Assembly (NCBI GenBank): GCA_021737045.1
Contig: JAIPES010000007.1
Location: 1 to 58,217 of the forward strand
Direction: 5' to 3'
Source: Desulfobacteraceae bacterium
GTDB lineage: Bacteria > Desulfobacterota > Desulfobacteria > Desulfobacterales > Desulfosalsimonadaceae
Length of the DNA: 58,217 nt
Of this stretch, positions 31,994 to 41,841 are shown piece after piece. Each line of letters opens with the position of its first letter. Within the stretch, counting starts at the first letter, position 1. The position numbers and the translations under genes were made by a program. The notes under the pieces were generated by a model that was not told the origin of the DNA, searched no databases, and was given only the letters and a program-made list of their open reading frames with translations.

Positions 31994-33290
31994 TGGATAA
32001 ATTCATGCCGATGGTTGAACTTGTTTTTTCAGATGCTTCAGACGCAGGGGCGAAAACCGAAAATATCAGTGATTCAATCACGGTTCGGGGCGAGGTTCCC
32101 GTGCTTTTCATGGCCAGATCCGCCCGGGCAATAGCGGCAAGGGCCAAGCTTAACGCATGGCCGGTAAACCGGTCCGCCTGGATAAACACCTGATAGACCG
32201 GGTACGCGTTTTTGGGATTTTTTGCAATGACCATATCCGTGCCGGCCTTTTCCTTTCCGGATTCATCGGCCATGCCAAGGCCTTGTCTGACCTGGAGCGC
32301 ATATTGGGTGACGGCCTTGTCATGCTCTATCACCTGGGGCAAAACCCGGGCCTTGAAATGGTCAAAGGACATGGAGGGTTTCCACTCGCTGCCGCCGGGG
32401 GTGTCTTCCACAAAGCTTTTGACCGCCAGTATCCGGCGGACCTGGTTGGCGGCAGCGGCCAGAAGCTGCATGGGATGATAACCAGAGGCCAGCAGGGAAT
32501 CCAGGTAATACAGGGACAGATCCGGCCGGCGTTCAGCCAAAGCCCCGGTAAACAGGTATATGGGGTCTTCCCGGGTTTTTTCCAGGACTTCGGCCGCATC
32601 CGCGGCTGTGATCCGGGACCTGTCCGTGGTATACAGGGCCAGTTTTTCCAGGTTGTTGACAAAGCTGCGGGGATCAAAACCGGTAAGATCAAAAATGTGC
32701 TCAAATGCGGCCGGCTCAAGGTTTTTTTTCCGCGGCCCCAGGGTTTCGGCGGCCAGCTGCCGAAGCACCTGGCGCTGCTCATCCAGGTCCGCCTTGCGGC
32801 TGCCTGTTGCCACAGCGCAGTTAATCACCGTGCCTGCAGCGGCAACCGCCTTGTAAAGCCGTTTTCGTTTATCCGCCCTGGAAGTGACAATGATCAGGTG
32901 GTGATTTTTGGGCAAACCCCTTTCCACGGCTGCCTCGAAAATGGCTGCGTCATTTGAAGCCTGCCCGCCCTGCCCTTTGGCTTCCGCAGCCGGGCCGGTG
33001 CCTGTGCCAAACAAAGCCGGGGCTTCATATACCACCACTCGGGGGCCGGAAAAAAAAGAAAACGTGCCGACGCTTTCAACCGCCTGGCTGGCGCCCTGCC
33101 CTTCTCCGGCATCAATGACCTCCAGGCTTACCTGGCGGGTCTGCTCATCAGGGATCAGCGTCTCGACTATGGATTGTCTGGCACGCCGGCACAGGTAGGG
33201 CTCCCCGAATATCAGGTAAACCGATGAAAACCCTTTTTTTTGGCAGGCCTCCAGGTGCCGGCCTGTTTGCCTGTGGCTGATTTCACTCAT
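31980..33290 (-). CDS. holA: DNA polymerase III delta subunit
   Basis: Delta opens the beta clamp within the clamp-loader complex. The 436-residue protein shows the HolA pattern: SVYLIFGEPYLCRRARQSIVETLI at the N-terminus, SFFSGPRVVVYEAP, HLIIVTSRADKRKRLYKAV, a middle lid segment (FDPRSFVNNLEKLALYTTDRSRITAADAAEVL), and EDPIYLFTGALAERRPDLSLYYLDSLL. It is longer than the usual 330-350 residues owing to Gly/Ala-rich insertions near 95-115 and extra sequence around 290-350. It lies between lgt and the helicase fusion. Confidence 0.88.
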   Translation of the reverse strand: MSEISHRQTGRHLEACQKKGFSSVYLIFGEPYLCRRARQSIVETLIPDEQTRQVSLEVIDAGEGQGASQAVESVGTFSFFSGPRVVVYEAPALFGTGTGPAAEAKGQGGQASNDAAIFEAAVERGLPKNHHLIIVTSRADKRKRLYKAVAAAGTVINCAVATGSRKADLDEQRQVLRQLAAETLGPRKKNLEPAAFEHIFDLTGFDPRSFVNNLEKLALYTTDRSRITAADAAEVLEKTREDPIYLFTGALAERRPDLSLYYLDSLLASGYHPMQLLAAAANQVRRILAVKSFVEDTPGGSEWKPSMSFDHFKARVLPQVIEHDKAVTQYALQVRQGLGMADESGKEKAGTDMVIAKNPKNAYPVYQVFIQADRFTGHALSLALAAIARADLAMKSTGTSPRTVIESLIFSVFAPASEASEKTSSTIGMNLSNVTP

Positions 33291-33299
33291 GGGCGCTGG

Positions 33300-34064
33300 T
33301 CATTTCCCTTGTTTCTGGAGCATCCAGACCATCAAAACAAGCGCTGCGGCTGCAGAAGACAATCCCATCACCTGAGACACCGAAAGCACGCCGGCCAGAA
33401 ACGCGCCCCGGTCATCGCCCCGGAAAATTTCGATAAATGAGCGGATAATGCCGTAGAACAGGACATAGTACAAAAACAACTGGCCTTCAAAACGCCTTTT
33501 GGAACGAAACAGCAACAGCAGACCGAATATGGCCAGATTGGCCGCGGCCGAATACAACTGGGTTGGATGTATTGGCGTGTTTAAGGGCGCCAGGGAGTGC
33601 GCATTGTGAAATGTCACTGCCCAGGGCAGATCACATTGGCTGCCGTGGCAGCATCCGGCAAAAAAACAGCCCAGCCGGCCAAAGGCATGCCCCAGGGGCA
33701 CGGCCATGGCGGCAATATCTGCGGTCAGCCCAAACGGCAGGCTGTGGGTGCGGATAAAAATCACTGCCGTCATCAAGGCTGCGACAAACCCGCCGTAAAA
33801 CACCAGCCCCCCGCTCCAGATCTTCAACACCTCCAGGGAATTGGCAATGAAATAATCCCCGTTGATGGCCACGTAAAAAAGCCTGGAGCCCACAATTGCG
33901 GCAATGACCAAAAAAAAGCACAAATCCGTGATCCGGTCCGGGTCAATCCCCCAGCGCCGGGCCTGGCTGCGGGCAAACACAATTGCAGCCAGTGCGCCCG
34001 CAGCGACGAAAAATCCATAAGTATAAACGGTCACAGGCCCGATTTCAAACAATACCGGAAACAT
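33300..34064 (-). CDS. lgt: prolipoprotein diacylglyceryl transferase
   Basis: Lgt transfers diacylglycerol to the lipobox Cys of prolipoproteins in the inner membrane. The 254-residue polytopic protein carries the family signature GHAFGRLGCFFAGCCHG near residues 125-141, IHPTQLYSAAANL, and several hydrophobic helices with YTYGFFVAAGALAAIVFA first. It is followed upstream in the operon by lspA, the next enzyme of lipoprotein maturation, so two successive processing steps are co-encoded. Confidence 0.95.
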   Translation of the reverse strand: MFPVLFEIGPVTVYTYGFFVAAGALAAIVFARSQARRWGIDPDRITDLCFFLVIAAIVGSRLFYVAINGDYFIANSLEVLKIWSGGLVFYGGFVAALMTAVIFIRTHSLPFGLTADIAAMAVPLGHAFGRLGCFFAGCCHGSQCDLPWAVTFHNAHSLAPLNTPIHPTQLYSAAANLAIFGLLLLFRSKRRFEGQLFLYYVLFYGIIRSFIEIFRGDDRGAFLAGVLSVSQVMGLSSAAAALVLMVWMLQKQGK

Positions 34065-34128
34065 ATTTATCCTTGAGAAAAAACTTTAATTTCTATATTT
34101 TAACATATTGAAATCAAATATTATTCGA

Positions 34129-34617
34129 TTAAAATGTTTTTTTAAAAAATACATGCCAGGCAAAAATGATCATCCCGACGGTAATGGCGCTGTCTGCCAC
34201 GTTAAAGGCCGGCCAGTGCCAGGTCCGGACATAAACATCAAGAAAGTCAATGACATGTCCGTATCTGAGTCTGTCAATGAGATTGCCCGCAGCCCCGGCC
34301 AGCACCAGGCTCAGCCCGGCTGCCAGCACCGGCTGCTCCGGCGGGGTTTGAACATAAAGATAAATGATCAAACCCAGGGCCGCCAGCGTGACCAGGATGA
34401 AAATCCCTGCCATCCACAGCCCGGTATTGTCTGAAAACAGCCCGAACGCGCCTCCGGGGTTGCGGTAATGCACGATATTGAAAAATCCGGGCACCACTGA
34501 GATGCGTTCGTACAAGGGCACCAGGCTGACAACGGCGAATTTGGATGCCTGATCGGCTGCAATCACAAAAGCGGCCAATGCCGCAAACAGCCCGTGTCTT
34601 TTTGATCCGGAATTCAA
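34129..34617 (-). CDS. lspA: lipoprotein signal peptidase
   Basis: Start TTG at 34617 is chosen. It overlaps the ileS stop (TTGA), has GGAG about 6 nt before it, and gives 162 residues, the usual LspA length; an ATG at 34659 would add 14 unlikely residues inside ileS. Four membrane helices are visible. Catalytic Asp residues are D124 (HVIDFLD) and D142 (FNVADSAI), and the conserved NPGGAFG lies near 53-59. It cleaves prolipoproteins after Lgt acts; the linkage to ileS is widely conserved in bacteria. Confidence 0.93.
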   Translation of the reverse strand: MNSGSKRHGLFAALAAFVIAADQASKFAVVSLVPLYERISVVPGFFNIVHYRNPGGAFGLFSDNTGLWMAGIFILVTLAALGLIIYLYVQTPPEQPVLAAGLSLVLAGAAGNLIDRLRYGHVIDFLDVYVRTWHWPAFNVADSAITVGMIIFAWHVFFKKTF

Positions 34618-37427
34618 GTTTTCTCCTGTACGGCGGAATCGGCCAGGGCCGAGGCGCATCTGCGGCAGATGCCAGGCTGATCGTCATCGTGGCCCACGCT
34701 CGGGTCATGGACCCAGCAGCGCTGGCATTTTTCCGCATCAGAGGGCTGAACCCGGATCTTGATGCGCTCCATGGCGGTTTGTTCAAAATCGGCATCCGCC
34801 TCTTCCAGAGCCACGAGATCCACTGCAGAGACAATAAAGAAGCCGCGCAGATCCTGTTTGTAGGATGCCAGCAGTTCATAAAGCGTTGAGGCCGCGGCAA
34901 TGGTCAAGTGCGCATCCAGTGAATGGCCGATGATTTTTTTCGCCCTGGCCGCCTCCATGACCCGGGTGGCCTCCCCGCGGATCTCAAGGAGTTTCTCCCA
35001 CCGGGCCGCCAGGTCCGCATCCGTGAAATCCGGCCGGATTTCCGGAAACACCGCCAGATGAACACTGGATTGCTTGCCGTGCCAGTCCGGGGCATACGAC
35101 CAGATCTCCTCTGCTGTAAAGGGCAGCACCGGCGCCATGATCCGGACAAGGGCCGAAAGTGTGTGAAACATCACCGTCTGTGCCGATCGCCGGGCCCGGG
35201 ATTGGTCCGGTGACGTGTAAAGACGGTCTTTTAAAATATCGAGATACACCGAGGACAGATCAATGGTGCAGTAATTGTACAGGGAGTGATAGACCACGTG
35301 ATAATCATATTTTTCATAGGCTGCCGTGCATTTGCCCACCAGGTTCTGCAGACGGTGGAGCATGTAGCGGTCCATGTCCGGCATCTGCCCGTAGCCGACC
35401 CGGTCTTTTTCCGGATCAAAATCATAGAGGTTGCCCAGCATGAACCGGCAGGTGTTGCGGATCCGGCGGTAGGCGTCGCTTAGCTGCTTTAAGATATTGT
35501 CCGATATCCGGATATCGTCCTTGTAATCCGAGGCCGCCACCCATAGCCGCAGGATCTCCGCCCCATACTTGTCAATCACCTTTTTTGGGGCAATCACGTT
35601 GCCAACGGACTTTGACATCTTTCTGCCCTCACCGTCGACCACAAACCCGTGGGTGAGAACCGAGCGGTAAGGGGCTTTGTCCTTTAACCCCACTGCGGTG
35701 AGAAGAGAACTGTGAAACCAGCCCCGGTGCTGGTCTGAGCCTTCCAGGTAAAGATCAGCCGGCCAGGTCAGGTTGTCTCTGGCATCCAGGACCGCAGCAT
35801 GGCTGACCCCGGAGTCAAACCACACATCCAGGATATCGGTTTCCTTATCAAACTCCGTGTGCCCGCATTTTTCACAAGACGTGTTTTGCGGCAGAAAATA
35901 AGCGGCATCCTTTTGAAACCAGATGTCTGCCCCGTTTTCCAGAAATGCCGCATACACCCGGTCCACCACCTCCCTGCTGATCATGAGCTCGCCGCATGCA
36001 GCACAGTAAAAAACGGCAATGGGCACCCCCCAGGAACGCTGGCGGGACACGCACCAATCCGGCCGGTTGGCGATCATGGAATAAATCCGCTCCCTGCCCC
36101 AGGCCGGAATCCATTTCACCGTGTCAATGGCTTCCAGGGCTTTTTGCCGCAAACCGGTGCGGTCCATGGAAATAAACCATTGGGGCGTGGCCCGGAAAAT
36201 CACCGGTTTTTTGCACCGCCAGCAATGGGGATAGGAATGGGTCATGTTCTGGCGGGCCAAAAGCATTCCATCTGCACGGAGCCGTTCAATGATGCCGGCA
36301 TCGGCTTCAAAAACGAACTGACCGGAAAACTCCGGGATATCTTCGGTGATCCGGCCGCTGTCATCCACCGGGGAATAGGCATCCAGACCGTAAAAAAGGC
36401 CCACCTCATAGTCCTCCCGGCCGTGGCCCGGGGCCGTGTGCACGCACCCGGTGCCGGCTTCCAGGGTCACATGGCCGGCCAAAACGATCAGCGAGGTTTG
36501 GTCCAGAAACGGGTGCCGGCATTTGCGCTTTTCCAGGTCCGCAGGATTGATATTGGCCAGAATCTGGTAATCGGTGATCCCAAATACCTGCATGCAGGTC
36601 TCCACCAGGTCCCTGGCCAGGATCAGAGCCCCGTTATCGGGTGTTTCCACCGCACAATAGGCAAAATCCGGGTGCAGGGCCACGGCCAGATTGGCCGGCA
36701 GGGTCCAGGGCGTGGTGGTCCAGATCACCAGGGAGACGTCTTTTCCAGCCAGGGCCGGGTCAATCTGTGCAGGATCATCTGCTAAGGGAAACCGGACATA
36801 GATGGACGGCGAGGCCTCGTTGGCATACTCGATTTCGGCTTCAGCCAGGGCGGTTTTACATGACGAGCACCAGTAAATGGGCTTTTTGGAGCGAAACAGG
36901 CTGCCCTGGAGGGCAAATTCCCCGCACTGCCGGGCGATCTCCGCCTCATAGGCATAGCTCATGGTCAAATACGGGTCATCCCATTGGCCCATCACGCCCA
37001 GGCGCTTGAATTCGTTTCGCTGAATATCAATATATTTTTCCGCATATTTGCGGCATTCCTGCCGGATTTCCGCTGCAGACATGTTTTTTTTCTTCGGTCC
37101 AAGGGCCTTGTCCACGTTGTGCTCAATGGGCAGGCCGTGGCAGTCCCAGCCGGGCACGTATTCGGCGTTGTAGCCGGTCATCTGCATGGAGCGCACAACA
37201 ATGTCTTTTAAAATCTTGTTTAAGGCCGTGCCGATATGAATATTTCCGTTGGCATAAGGAGGGCCGTCATGAAGAATAAAAGGCCTGCGGGTAGCCGAAT
37301 CCTTGCGGATCATGTCATAGAGGTTTAAGGCTTCCCATTTTTTAAGCTGTTCCGGTTCCCGGTTGGCCAGGTTCGCCTTCATGGGAAAACCGGTCTTGGG
37401 CAGGTTCAGTGTTTTTTTATAATCCAT
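34614..37427 (-). CDS. ileS: isoleucyl-tRNA synthetase
   Basis: The enzyme charges tRNA-Ile. Start ATG 37427 is chosen because AAGGTGG lies 6 nt upstream; the GTG at 37436 is part of that ribosome site. The 937-residue protein has the HIGH-type motif HIGT ([12 protein letters not shown]), the CP1 editing domain with [15 protein letters not shown] ([12 protein letters not shown]), and a C-terminal zinc ribbon with CQRC and CRRC. It begins an operon with lspA, lgt, holA and the helicase fusion, and is divergent from dtd. Confidence 0.97.
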   Translation of the reverse strand: MDYKKTLNLPKTGFPMKANLANREPEQLKKWEALNLYDMIRKDSATRRPFILHDGPPYANGNIHIGTALNKILKDIVVRSMQMTGYNAEYVPGWDCHGLPIEHNVDKALGPKKKNMSAAEIRQECRKYAEKYIDIQRNEFKRLGVMGQWDDPYLTMSYAYEAEIARQCGEFALQGSLFRSKKPIYWCSSCKTALAEAEIEYANEASPSIYVRFPLADDPAQIDPALAGKDVSLVIWTTTPWTLPANLAVALHPDFAYCAVETPDNGALILARDLVETCMQVFGITDYQILANINPADLEKRKCRHPFLDQTSLIVLAGHVTLEAGTGCVHTAPGHGREDYEVGLFYGLDAYSPVDDSGRITEDIPEFSGQFVFEADAGIIERLRADGMLLARQNMTHSYPHCWRCKKPVIFRATPQWFISMDRTGLRQKALEAIDTVKWIPAWGRERIYSMIANRPDWCVSRQRSWGVPIAVFYCAACGELMISREVVDRVYAAFLENGADIWFQKDAAYFLPQNTSCEKCGHTEFDKETDILDVWFDSGVSHAAVLDARDNLTWPADLYLEGSDQHRGWFHSSLLTAVGLKDKAPYRSVLTHGFVVDGEGRKMSKSVGNVIAPKKVIDKYGAEILRLWVAASDYKDDIRISDNILKQLSDAYRRIRNTCRFMLGNLYDFDPEKDRVGYGQMPDMDRYMLHRLQNLVGKCTAAYEKYDYHVVYHSLYNYCTIDLSSVYLDILKDRLYTSPDQSRARRSAQTVMFHTLSALVRIMAPVLPFTAEEIWSYAPDWHGKQSSVHLAVFPEIRPDFTDADLAARWEKLLEIRGEATRVMEAARAKKIIGHSLDAHLTIAAASTLYELLASYKQDLRGFFIVSAVDLVALEEADADFEQTAMERIKIRVQPSDAEKCQRCWVHDPSVGHDDDQPGICRRCASALADSAVQEKT

Positions 37428-37490
37428 ATCAGCCACCTTGTATTCTTGGGATCTGTTTGCATGGGCATTAACCGACTCAAAAGCTTTTAA

Positions 37491-37519
37491 ATTTATGTCA
37501 AGGCCATGGAATATGTCAA
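37491..37519 (-). promoter_or_regulatory. promoter of the ileS operon
   Basis: On the minus strand TTGACA (37519-37514), a 17-nt spacer and ATAAAT (37496-37491) lie about 65 nt upstream of the ileS ATG. The space 37428-37660 holds only this and the divergent dtd promoter. Confidence 0.55.
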
Positions 37520-37551
37520 GGACTTTGACACTGTTCGCGCGGGTGTTTTGC

Positions 37552-37581
37552 TTGACAGGATCAAAACCCGCAGCTTATACC
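37552..37581 (+). promoter_or_regulatory. promoter of dtd-dacB
   Basis: TTGACA (37552-37557), an 18-nt spacer and TATACC (37576-37581) lie 80 nt before the dtd ATG. Confidence 0.6.
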
Positions 37582-37660
37582 AAAAAAGAAAACATGGCCT
37601 GCCCTGGAAAACCAGGGCGGCAAAAACCGGAAAATATTCGGAGAATACCCGGAGAAAACA

Positions 37661-38110
37661 ATGATTGCTGTACTCCAGCGGGTAAAAAACGCTTCCGTTT
37701 CTGTTGACGGCACACAAATCAGTGCCATTGGCGCGGGTCTGCTGGTGCTGCTGGGCGTGGCCGACACCGATGAACCCAAAGACATTTCCTATGTGGCCGA
37801 CAAGGTCGTCAACCTGCGCATATTTGCAGACGATCAGGGCAAGATGAACAAATCCCTGGCAGACACGGGCGGCCAGATGCTGGTGGTCTCCCAGTTCACC
37901 CTTCTGGGCGACTGCCGCAAGGGGCGCAGGCCCTCATTTGTCCATGCCGCAGATCCACAGAAGGCCGAATCCTTTTACCTGGAATTTGCCGAACATGTGC
38001 GCCAAAAAGGCATTGACGTGCAGACCGGACAATTTCAGGCCATGATGGATGTCCGCCTGGTCAATGACGGACCGGTAACCCTGACGGTGAAAAGCAGGAC
38101 CGGATCATGA
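37661..38110 (+). CDS. dtd: D-aminoacyl-tRNA deacylase
   Basis: Dtd removes D-amino acids (and glycine misloaded on tRNA-Ala) from tRNA. The 149-residue protein starts [17 protein letters not shown], has the conserved [18 protein letters not shown] segment with the catalytic SQFT near residue 76, and near the C-terminus the [11 protein letters not shown] segment holding the Gly-Pro motif. CGGAG precedes the ATG. Its stop overlaps the dacB start (ATGA). Divergent ileS is also a tRNA-charging gene, a sensible neighbourhood for quality control. Confidence 0.95.
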   Translation: MIAVLQRVKNASVSVDGTQISAIGAGLLVLLGVADTDEPKDISYVADKVVNLRIFADDQGKMNKSLADTGGQMLVVSQFTLLGDCRKGRRPSFVHAADPQKAESFYLEFAEHVRQKGIDVQTGQFQAMMDVRLVNDGPVTLTVKSRTGS

Positions 38111-39327
38111 AACCCAAAAACACTGCATGCGTGCGCCCAATGTCTTTGACGTCATGGATCTGCTGGATGCTGGTTTTGCTGCTGCCCGCAGCAGCCGCGG
38201 CCGGCCCCTGGCAGGACGTGGACCAGATGATCGGCCCGGATGATGCAGCGGCCGTATTTGCCCCGGACTGCCGGGTCATGTACGCCAAAAATGCGGATCA
38301 GATGCAAATCCCGGCATCCACGCTCAAGGTGCTCACCGCCCTGTGCGCCATTGAGCGCCTGGGCCCTGATTTCCGGTTTGAAACCCTGTTTTATCGCAAT
38401 GACAAAAACGACCTGATCATCAAGGGATACGGCGATCCTTTGCTGATCAGCGAACAGGTGGCAGAAATCGCCAAAATTCTGGCCGGCCGGATTGCGCAGG
38501 TGCGGCATCTGATTCTGGATGACACATGGGCGGATCCCGAAATCGACATTCCCGGCACCCGGACACGCTCCCTGCAGCCCTATGACGCGCCTGCAGGCGC
38601 ATTGTGTGTGAACTTCAACACCGTGGCCGCAGAACGGCGAAACAACACCTGGGTCAGCGCAGAACCCCAGACCCCGCTTCTGCCCCTTGCCAAAAAGCGG
38701 CTAAACCAAGTGCGGCCCAAGTCGGGCCGGATTCTTTTGTCTTCTGCAAATCAGGACAACCTGATCTACGCCGGCCAGTTGTTTGCCCATTTTCTCGGCA
38801 AACACGGCCTTGCCCCGAGCGGAAAAATCCGCGCGGCAAAAGCCAATCCGGACGCCGGCCAACTCGTATACCGCCACAAATCGGCCTTTGCACTCACAGC
38901 GGTTGTCTCGCAGATCATGGCCTATTCCAACAATTTCATGACCAATCAGGTTTTACTGGCATTGGGGGCGGAACAATTCGGGCCGCCGGCCACACTGGAA
39001 AAAGGCGTGGCCGTGCTTTCCGATTTTGCCACCCAAAAGCTGGGCATTTCCCCACAAATTGTCGAAGGTTCAGGGATTTCCAGGAAAAACCGGATCAGCG
39101 CGAACATGTTCGGCCCTGTGCTCTGCGCCTTTGCCCCGTATCATGGGCTGTTGACGGAGGAAAACAAAATTTTTTATAAAACCGGCACATTGAACGGCAT
39201 CCAGACCCGGGTGGGATTTGTTTTCCACAAAGGCGAACTATACGGCTTTGCCGTGCTGATCAACACCCCTAAAAAACCGGCCGTTTCCGTGGTCAATGCC
39301 ATTGCACGCTGTATCCGGAAGAACTGA
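38107..39327 (+). CDS. dacB: D-alanyl-D-alanine carboxypeptidase (PBP4/S13 family)
   Basis: This 406-residue exported protein has a signal peptide ([16 protein letters not shown], residues 18-33) and serine-acyl enzyme motifs: S71-T-L-K74 in [13 protein letters not shown], the SxN motif in [11 protein letters not shown], and YKTGTLNG near the C-terminus. These are characteristic of S13-type PBPs that trim or cut peptidoglycan cross-links in the periplasm. The inserted domain between SxxK and SxN is present but rather short. It is translationally coupled to dtd. Confidence 0.92.
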   Translation: MKPKNTACVRPMSLTSWICWMLVLLLPAAAAAGPWQDVDQMIGPDDAAAVFAPDCRVMYAKNADQMQIPASTLKVLTALCAIERLGPDFRFETLFYRNDKNDLIIKGYGDPLLISEQVAEIAKILAGRIAQVRHLILDDTWADPEIDIPGTRTRSLQPYDAPAGALCVNFNTVAAERRNNTWVSAEPQTPLLPLAKKRLNQVRPKSGRILLSSANQDNLIYAGQLFAHFLGKHGLAPSGKIRAAKANPDAGQLVYRHKSAFALTAVVSQIMAYSNNFMTNQVLLALGAEQFGPPATLEKGVAVLSDFATQKLGISPQIVEGSGISRKNRISANMFGPVLCAFAPYHGLLTEENKIFYKTGTLNGIQTRVGFVFHKGELYGFAVLINTPKKPAVSVVNAIARCIRKN

Positions 39328-39380
39328 CATGGCTGGATTTAAAACCGGAGAATGGATTTCAGCACTGAACAGTGCCGCAT

Positions 39381-40232
39381 CTACAAAAGGGAAGGCTCCT
39401 GCCCGCTTGTGATGGAAGCATAGGCGTTGTGGTTGTGAATGGACTCGTAGTTTTCCACGCCCACGGCAAACCAGGTAATGTTTTTGTCCGCCTTTAACTC
39501 CAGGGCAATGTCGCGGACAATGTCTTCCACAAACTTGGGGTTGGAAAAGCCCTTTTCAGTGACATGTTTTTCATCCGACCGCTTGAGCACCGAATAGACA
39601 TCACAGGAAGCGGTTCGCTCCACAAGCGCCACCATATCCTCGATCCAGATAAATTTCTTAAACCGGGTGCTCAGATACACCTTGCCCCGCTGGTTGTGGG
39701 CGCCGTAGTCGCTGATTTCCCGGGAACAGGGACAGACCGAGGAGATGGGCACCACAACCTCTGAAACCAGGTCCACGCTGGATTTGGAATTGACCGAGCC
39801 GATAAACCGGCAGGTATAATCCATGAGTCCGGGCGACGCAGTGACCGGGGCCTGCTTTTCAATAAAAAACGGAAAAGTGACCTCAATGTGGGCGGATTCC
39901 GCGTTGAGATGGGCCTTCATCTGGTTGAGGATATCCGAGAAGGTTTTTAAGGAAAGCTTGGGCCGGAACAGGTGAAGCAGTTCCACAAACCGGCTCATGT
40001 GTGTGCCCTTGCACTCGTGGGGCAGATCCACATACATGTTGATGGACGCCACGGTGTGCTGATGGCCGTTGTTGCGGTCCAGCACGGTCACGGGATAGCG
40101 CAGGCCCTTGATGCCCACCTTGTTGATGGCAATGTTGCGGTAGTCCCGCTCGTTCTGAACGTCTTTCATGGTCCGTTCAATATTGAGCCGCCGCAGTTCC
40201 GCATCTGTCTCGTCGCCGATCATTTTTGTCAA
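39381..40232 (-). CDS. folE2: GTP cyclohydrolase FolE2
   Basis: It converts GTP to 7,8-dihydroneopterin triphosphate for folate or queuosine synthesis and is the zinc-independent alternative to FolE. The 283-residue protein has VGIKGLRYPVTVLDR near the N-terminus, DLPHECKGTHMSRFVELL, VSEVVVPISSVCPCSREISDYGAHNQRG with the metal-binding Cys near 170, and TASCDVYSVLKRSDEKHVTEKGFSNPKFVED. The start is TTG 40232 with AGGGA 7 nt upstream, or ATG 40223; the sequence does not decide. It is the last gene of the lon-to-folE2 minus-strand run. Confidence 0.94.
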   Translation of the reverse strand: MTKMIGDETDAELRRLNIERTMKDVQNERDYRNIAINKVGIKGLRYPVTVLDRNNGHQHTVASINMYVDLPHECKGTHMSRFVELLHLFRPKLSLKTFSDILNQMKAHLNAESAHIEVTFPFFIEKQAPVTASPGLMDYTCRFIGSVNSKSSVDLVSEVVVPISSVCPCSREISDYGAHNQRGKVYLSTRFKKFIWIEDMVALVERTASCDVYSVLKRSDEKHVTEKGFSNPKFVEDIVRDIALELKADKNITWFAVGVENYESIHNHNAYASITSGQEPSLL

Positions 40233-40266
40233 ACCGTTGTCCCTGTTTTCTCCGGTGGTCCGGGCA

Positions 40267-41013
40267 TCAGCGCAGCCGGCCTGCCGGTTTGAGCATGTAA
40301 TCCATGTTGATGTGCCCCAAAGATCTGAACATGTTGTTTTTGATCTTTTTTTTGCCCCGGGTCAGGCCCGCCACGATCTCCTTGATTTCCCGTCGCTTGG
40401 AGCTGTTCCCCGAGGGGCACGGATTGACAAACTCCGGAAAATCCATGGCTTGCGCAAACCGCCGGAGCCGGTCTTCATCCACATAAGCCAGGGGGCGGAT
40501 GATGGTGAATTTGCCGTCAAACATCTGCTGTGCCGGCCGCATGGTGCTCATGACCCCTGTATAACACATGTTGATGAAAAATGTCTCCAGGATATCGTCC
40601 TTGTGATGCCCCAGGGCGATTTTGCTGCATCCGGTTTCCTCGGCCTTTTCAAAAATCCGCTGCCGCCGCCTGCGGGCGCACAAAAAACACGGGTTTTCCA
40701 GGTTTTCATCGCTGTGGGCCACAATCCCGTGATCCGTGTATTCCACCAGCAGATCCAGGTCAAGCTGCCTGCGGCACCACTGCTTCAGCTCTGAAGCAAA
40801 ACCGCCGTCAAACCCGGGATCCACATACAGGGGCACCAGCTGGTAGTCAATGGGAATGCGCCGCAGCCGCTCTGCAAACATCCACAGCAGGCTCAGGCTG
40901 TCCTTGCCGCCCGATAGGCCCACCAGGATGCGATCTCCGGCTGAGATCAGGTCATAGTCGTGAATCACCCGACCCATGTCCCGGTTGACGGCTTTGTAGG
41001 AATAATCCGACAT
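40267..41013 (-). CDS. ttcA: TtcA-family tRNA thiolation protein
   Basis: The 248-residue PP-loop ATPase has SGGKDS at residues 34-39. C109 and C112 lie in NPCFLCARRRR, and a third Cys is in FVNPCPSGNSSKRR near 199; these three could hold an Fe-S cluster as in TtcA, which makes 2-thiocytidine at tRNA position 32. LGHHKDDILETFFINMCYTG is also characteristic. Similar TtcA-like proteins of anaerobes sometimes act on other tRNA positions, so substrate assignment is by family only. It follows rpoZ by 17 nt. Confidence 0.88.
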   Translation of the reverse strand: MSDYSYKAVNRDMGRVIHDYDLISAGDRILVGLSGGKDSLSLLWMFAERLRRIPIDYQLVPLYVDPGFDGGFASELKQWCRRQLDLDLLVEYTDHGIVAHSDENLENPCFLCARRRRQRIFEKAEETGCSKIALGHHKDDILETFFINMCYTGVMSTMRPAQQMFDGKFTIIRPLAYVDEDRLRRFAQAMDFPEFVNPCPSGNSSKRREIKEIVAGLTRGKKKIKNNMFRSLGHINMDYMLKPAGRLR

Positions 41014-41030
41014 GTGCTCAAAAAAACCTG

Positions 41031-41342
41031 TCAGTCGGTTTCAGAACCCGGTTCCGGGATGTCTTGCTCCGGGCCGGATGCCACCGGATTTTCAGGTTCA
41101 GTGCCGGCACCCGCATTGACTGCCACGTCATCCGGGATAAAGGTCTCTTCGGCATGTTCGGTAACAAATACTTTTCCGGCCGCAATTTCCCGAAGGGCCG
41201 CCACGATATCTCCGTTGCTCGGCGCCTTGATCAGGCGATCGGTGCCTTCCCGAAGCTGCCGGACGCGCTTTGCTGCCGTGTGCACCAGCAGAAAACGGTT
41301 CGGAATGCGCTTCAGACAATCTTCCACAGTAACCCTTGCCAT
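41031..41342 (-). CDS. rpoZ: RNA polymerase omega subunit
   Basis: Omega assists folding and assembly of beta'. The 103-residue protein begins [30 protein letters not shown] and continues with [20 protein letters not shown], the conserved omega core. The C-terminal third is an acidic Pro/Glu tail, variable in the family. It lies 18 nt after greA, so two RNA-polymerase accessory proteins are adjacent. Confidence 0.93.
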   Translation of the reverse strand: MARVTVEDCLKRIPNRFLLVHTAAKRVRQLREGTDRLIKAPSNGDIVAALREIAAGKVFVTEHAEETFIPDDVAVNAGAGTEPENPVASGPEQDIPEPGSETD

Positions 41343-41360
41343 GGTGCAATCCTTCCTTAT

Positions 41361-41828
41361 TTAAACAATATCCGCAAGTTCGTAATTTCTGCGGCCCCCC
41401 GGGGCGTTGATGACGATTTCATCCCCGAGCTTTCTGCCGATAATGGCTTTTCCCAGAGGGGATTCAACCGAGATGCGCCCCTCCTTGATATTGGATTCCT
41501 CCGGCCCCACCAGCTGATAACTGACCTCGTCGCCGGTATCAATGTTTTCCAGCACAACCGTGCAGCCAAACACGGCCTTGTCCTTTGGCAGGGTGTCGGG
41601 ATCGATCACCTCGGCATTGGCCAGCTTGTATTCCAGCTCGTTGATCCGGGCGTCGAGAAAACTCTGGCGCTCCTTTGCCGCGGAAAACTCGGCATTTTCC
41701 GATAAATCCCCGTGGGCCCGGGCCTCCTCGATTGCGCGGATATTGCCCGGCCGTTCAACTTTGCGAAGCTGGTGAAGCTCTTTTTTTAAGGATTCAAACC
41801 CTTGTCTGGTGATCGGTACCTGTCTCAC
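41361..41828 (-). CDS. greA: transcription elongation factor GreA
   Basis: GreA stimulates RNA cleavage by backtracked RNA polymerase. The start is GTG at 41828, with GGGGAAGGA just upstream; longer frames to 41918 overlap leuB and lack a ribosome site. The 155-residue product has the N-terminal coiled-coil (GFESLKKELHQLRKVERPGNIRAIEEARAHGDLSENAEFSAAKERQ) with the acidic tip DLSENAE, and the C-terminal FKBP-like domain with SPLGKAIIGRKLGDEIVI. Complete and typical. Confidence 0.96.
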   Translation of the reverse strand: MRQVPITRQGFESLKKELHQLRKVERPGNIRAIEEARAHGDLSENAEFSAAKERQSFLDARINELEYKLANAEVIDPDTLPKDKAVFGCTVVLENIDTGDEVSYQLVGPEESNIKEGRISVESPLGKAIIGRKLGDEIVINAPGGRRNYELADIV

Positions 41829-41841
41829 AATCCTTCCCCTG

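Noticed and set aside
35799-36785. A 328-codon open frame antisense to ileS
   Set aside because: Fully opposite ileS motifs; reverse-complement shadow with no start signal or recognisable domain.
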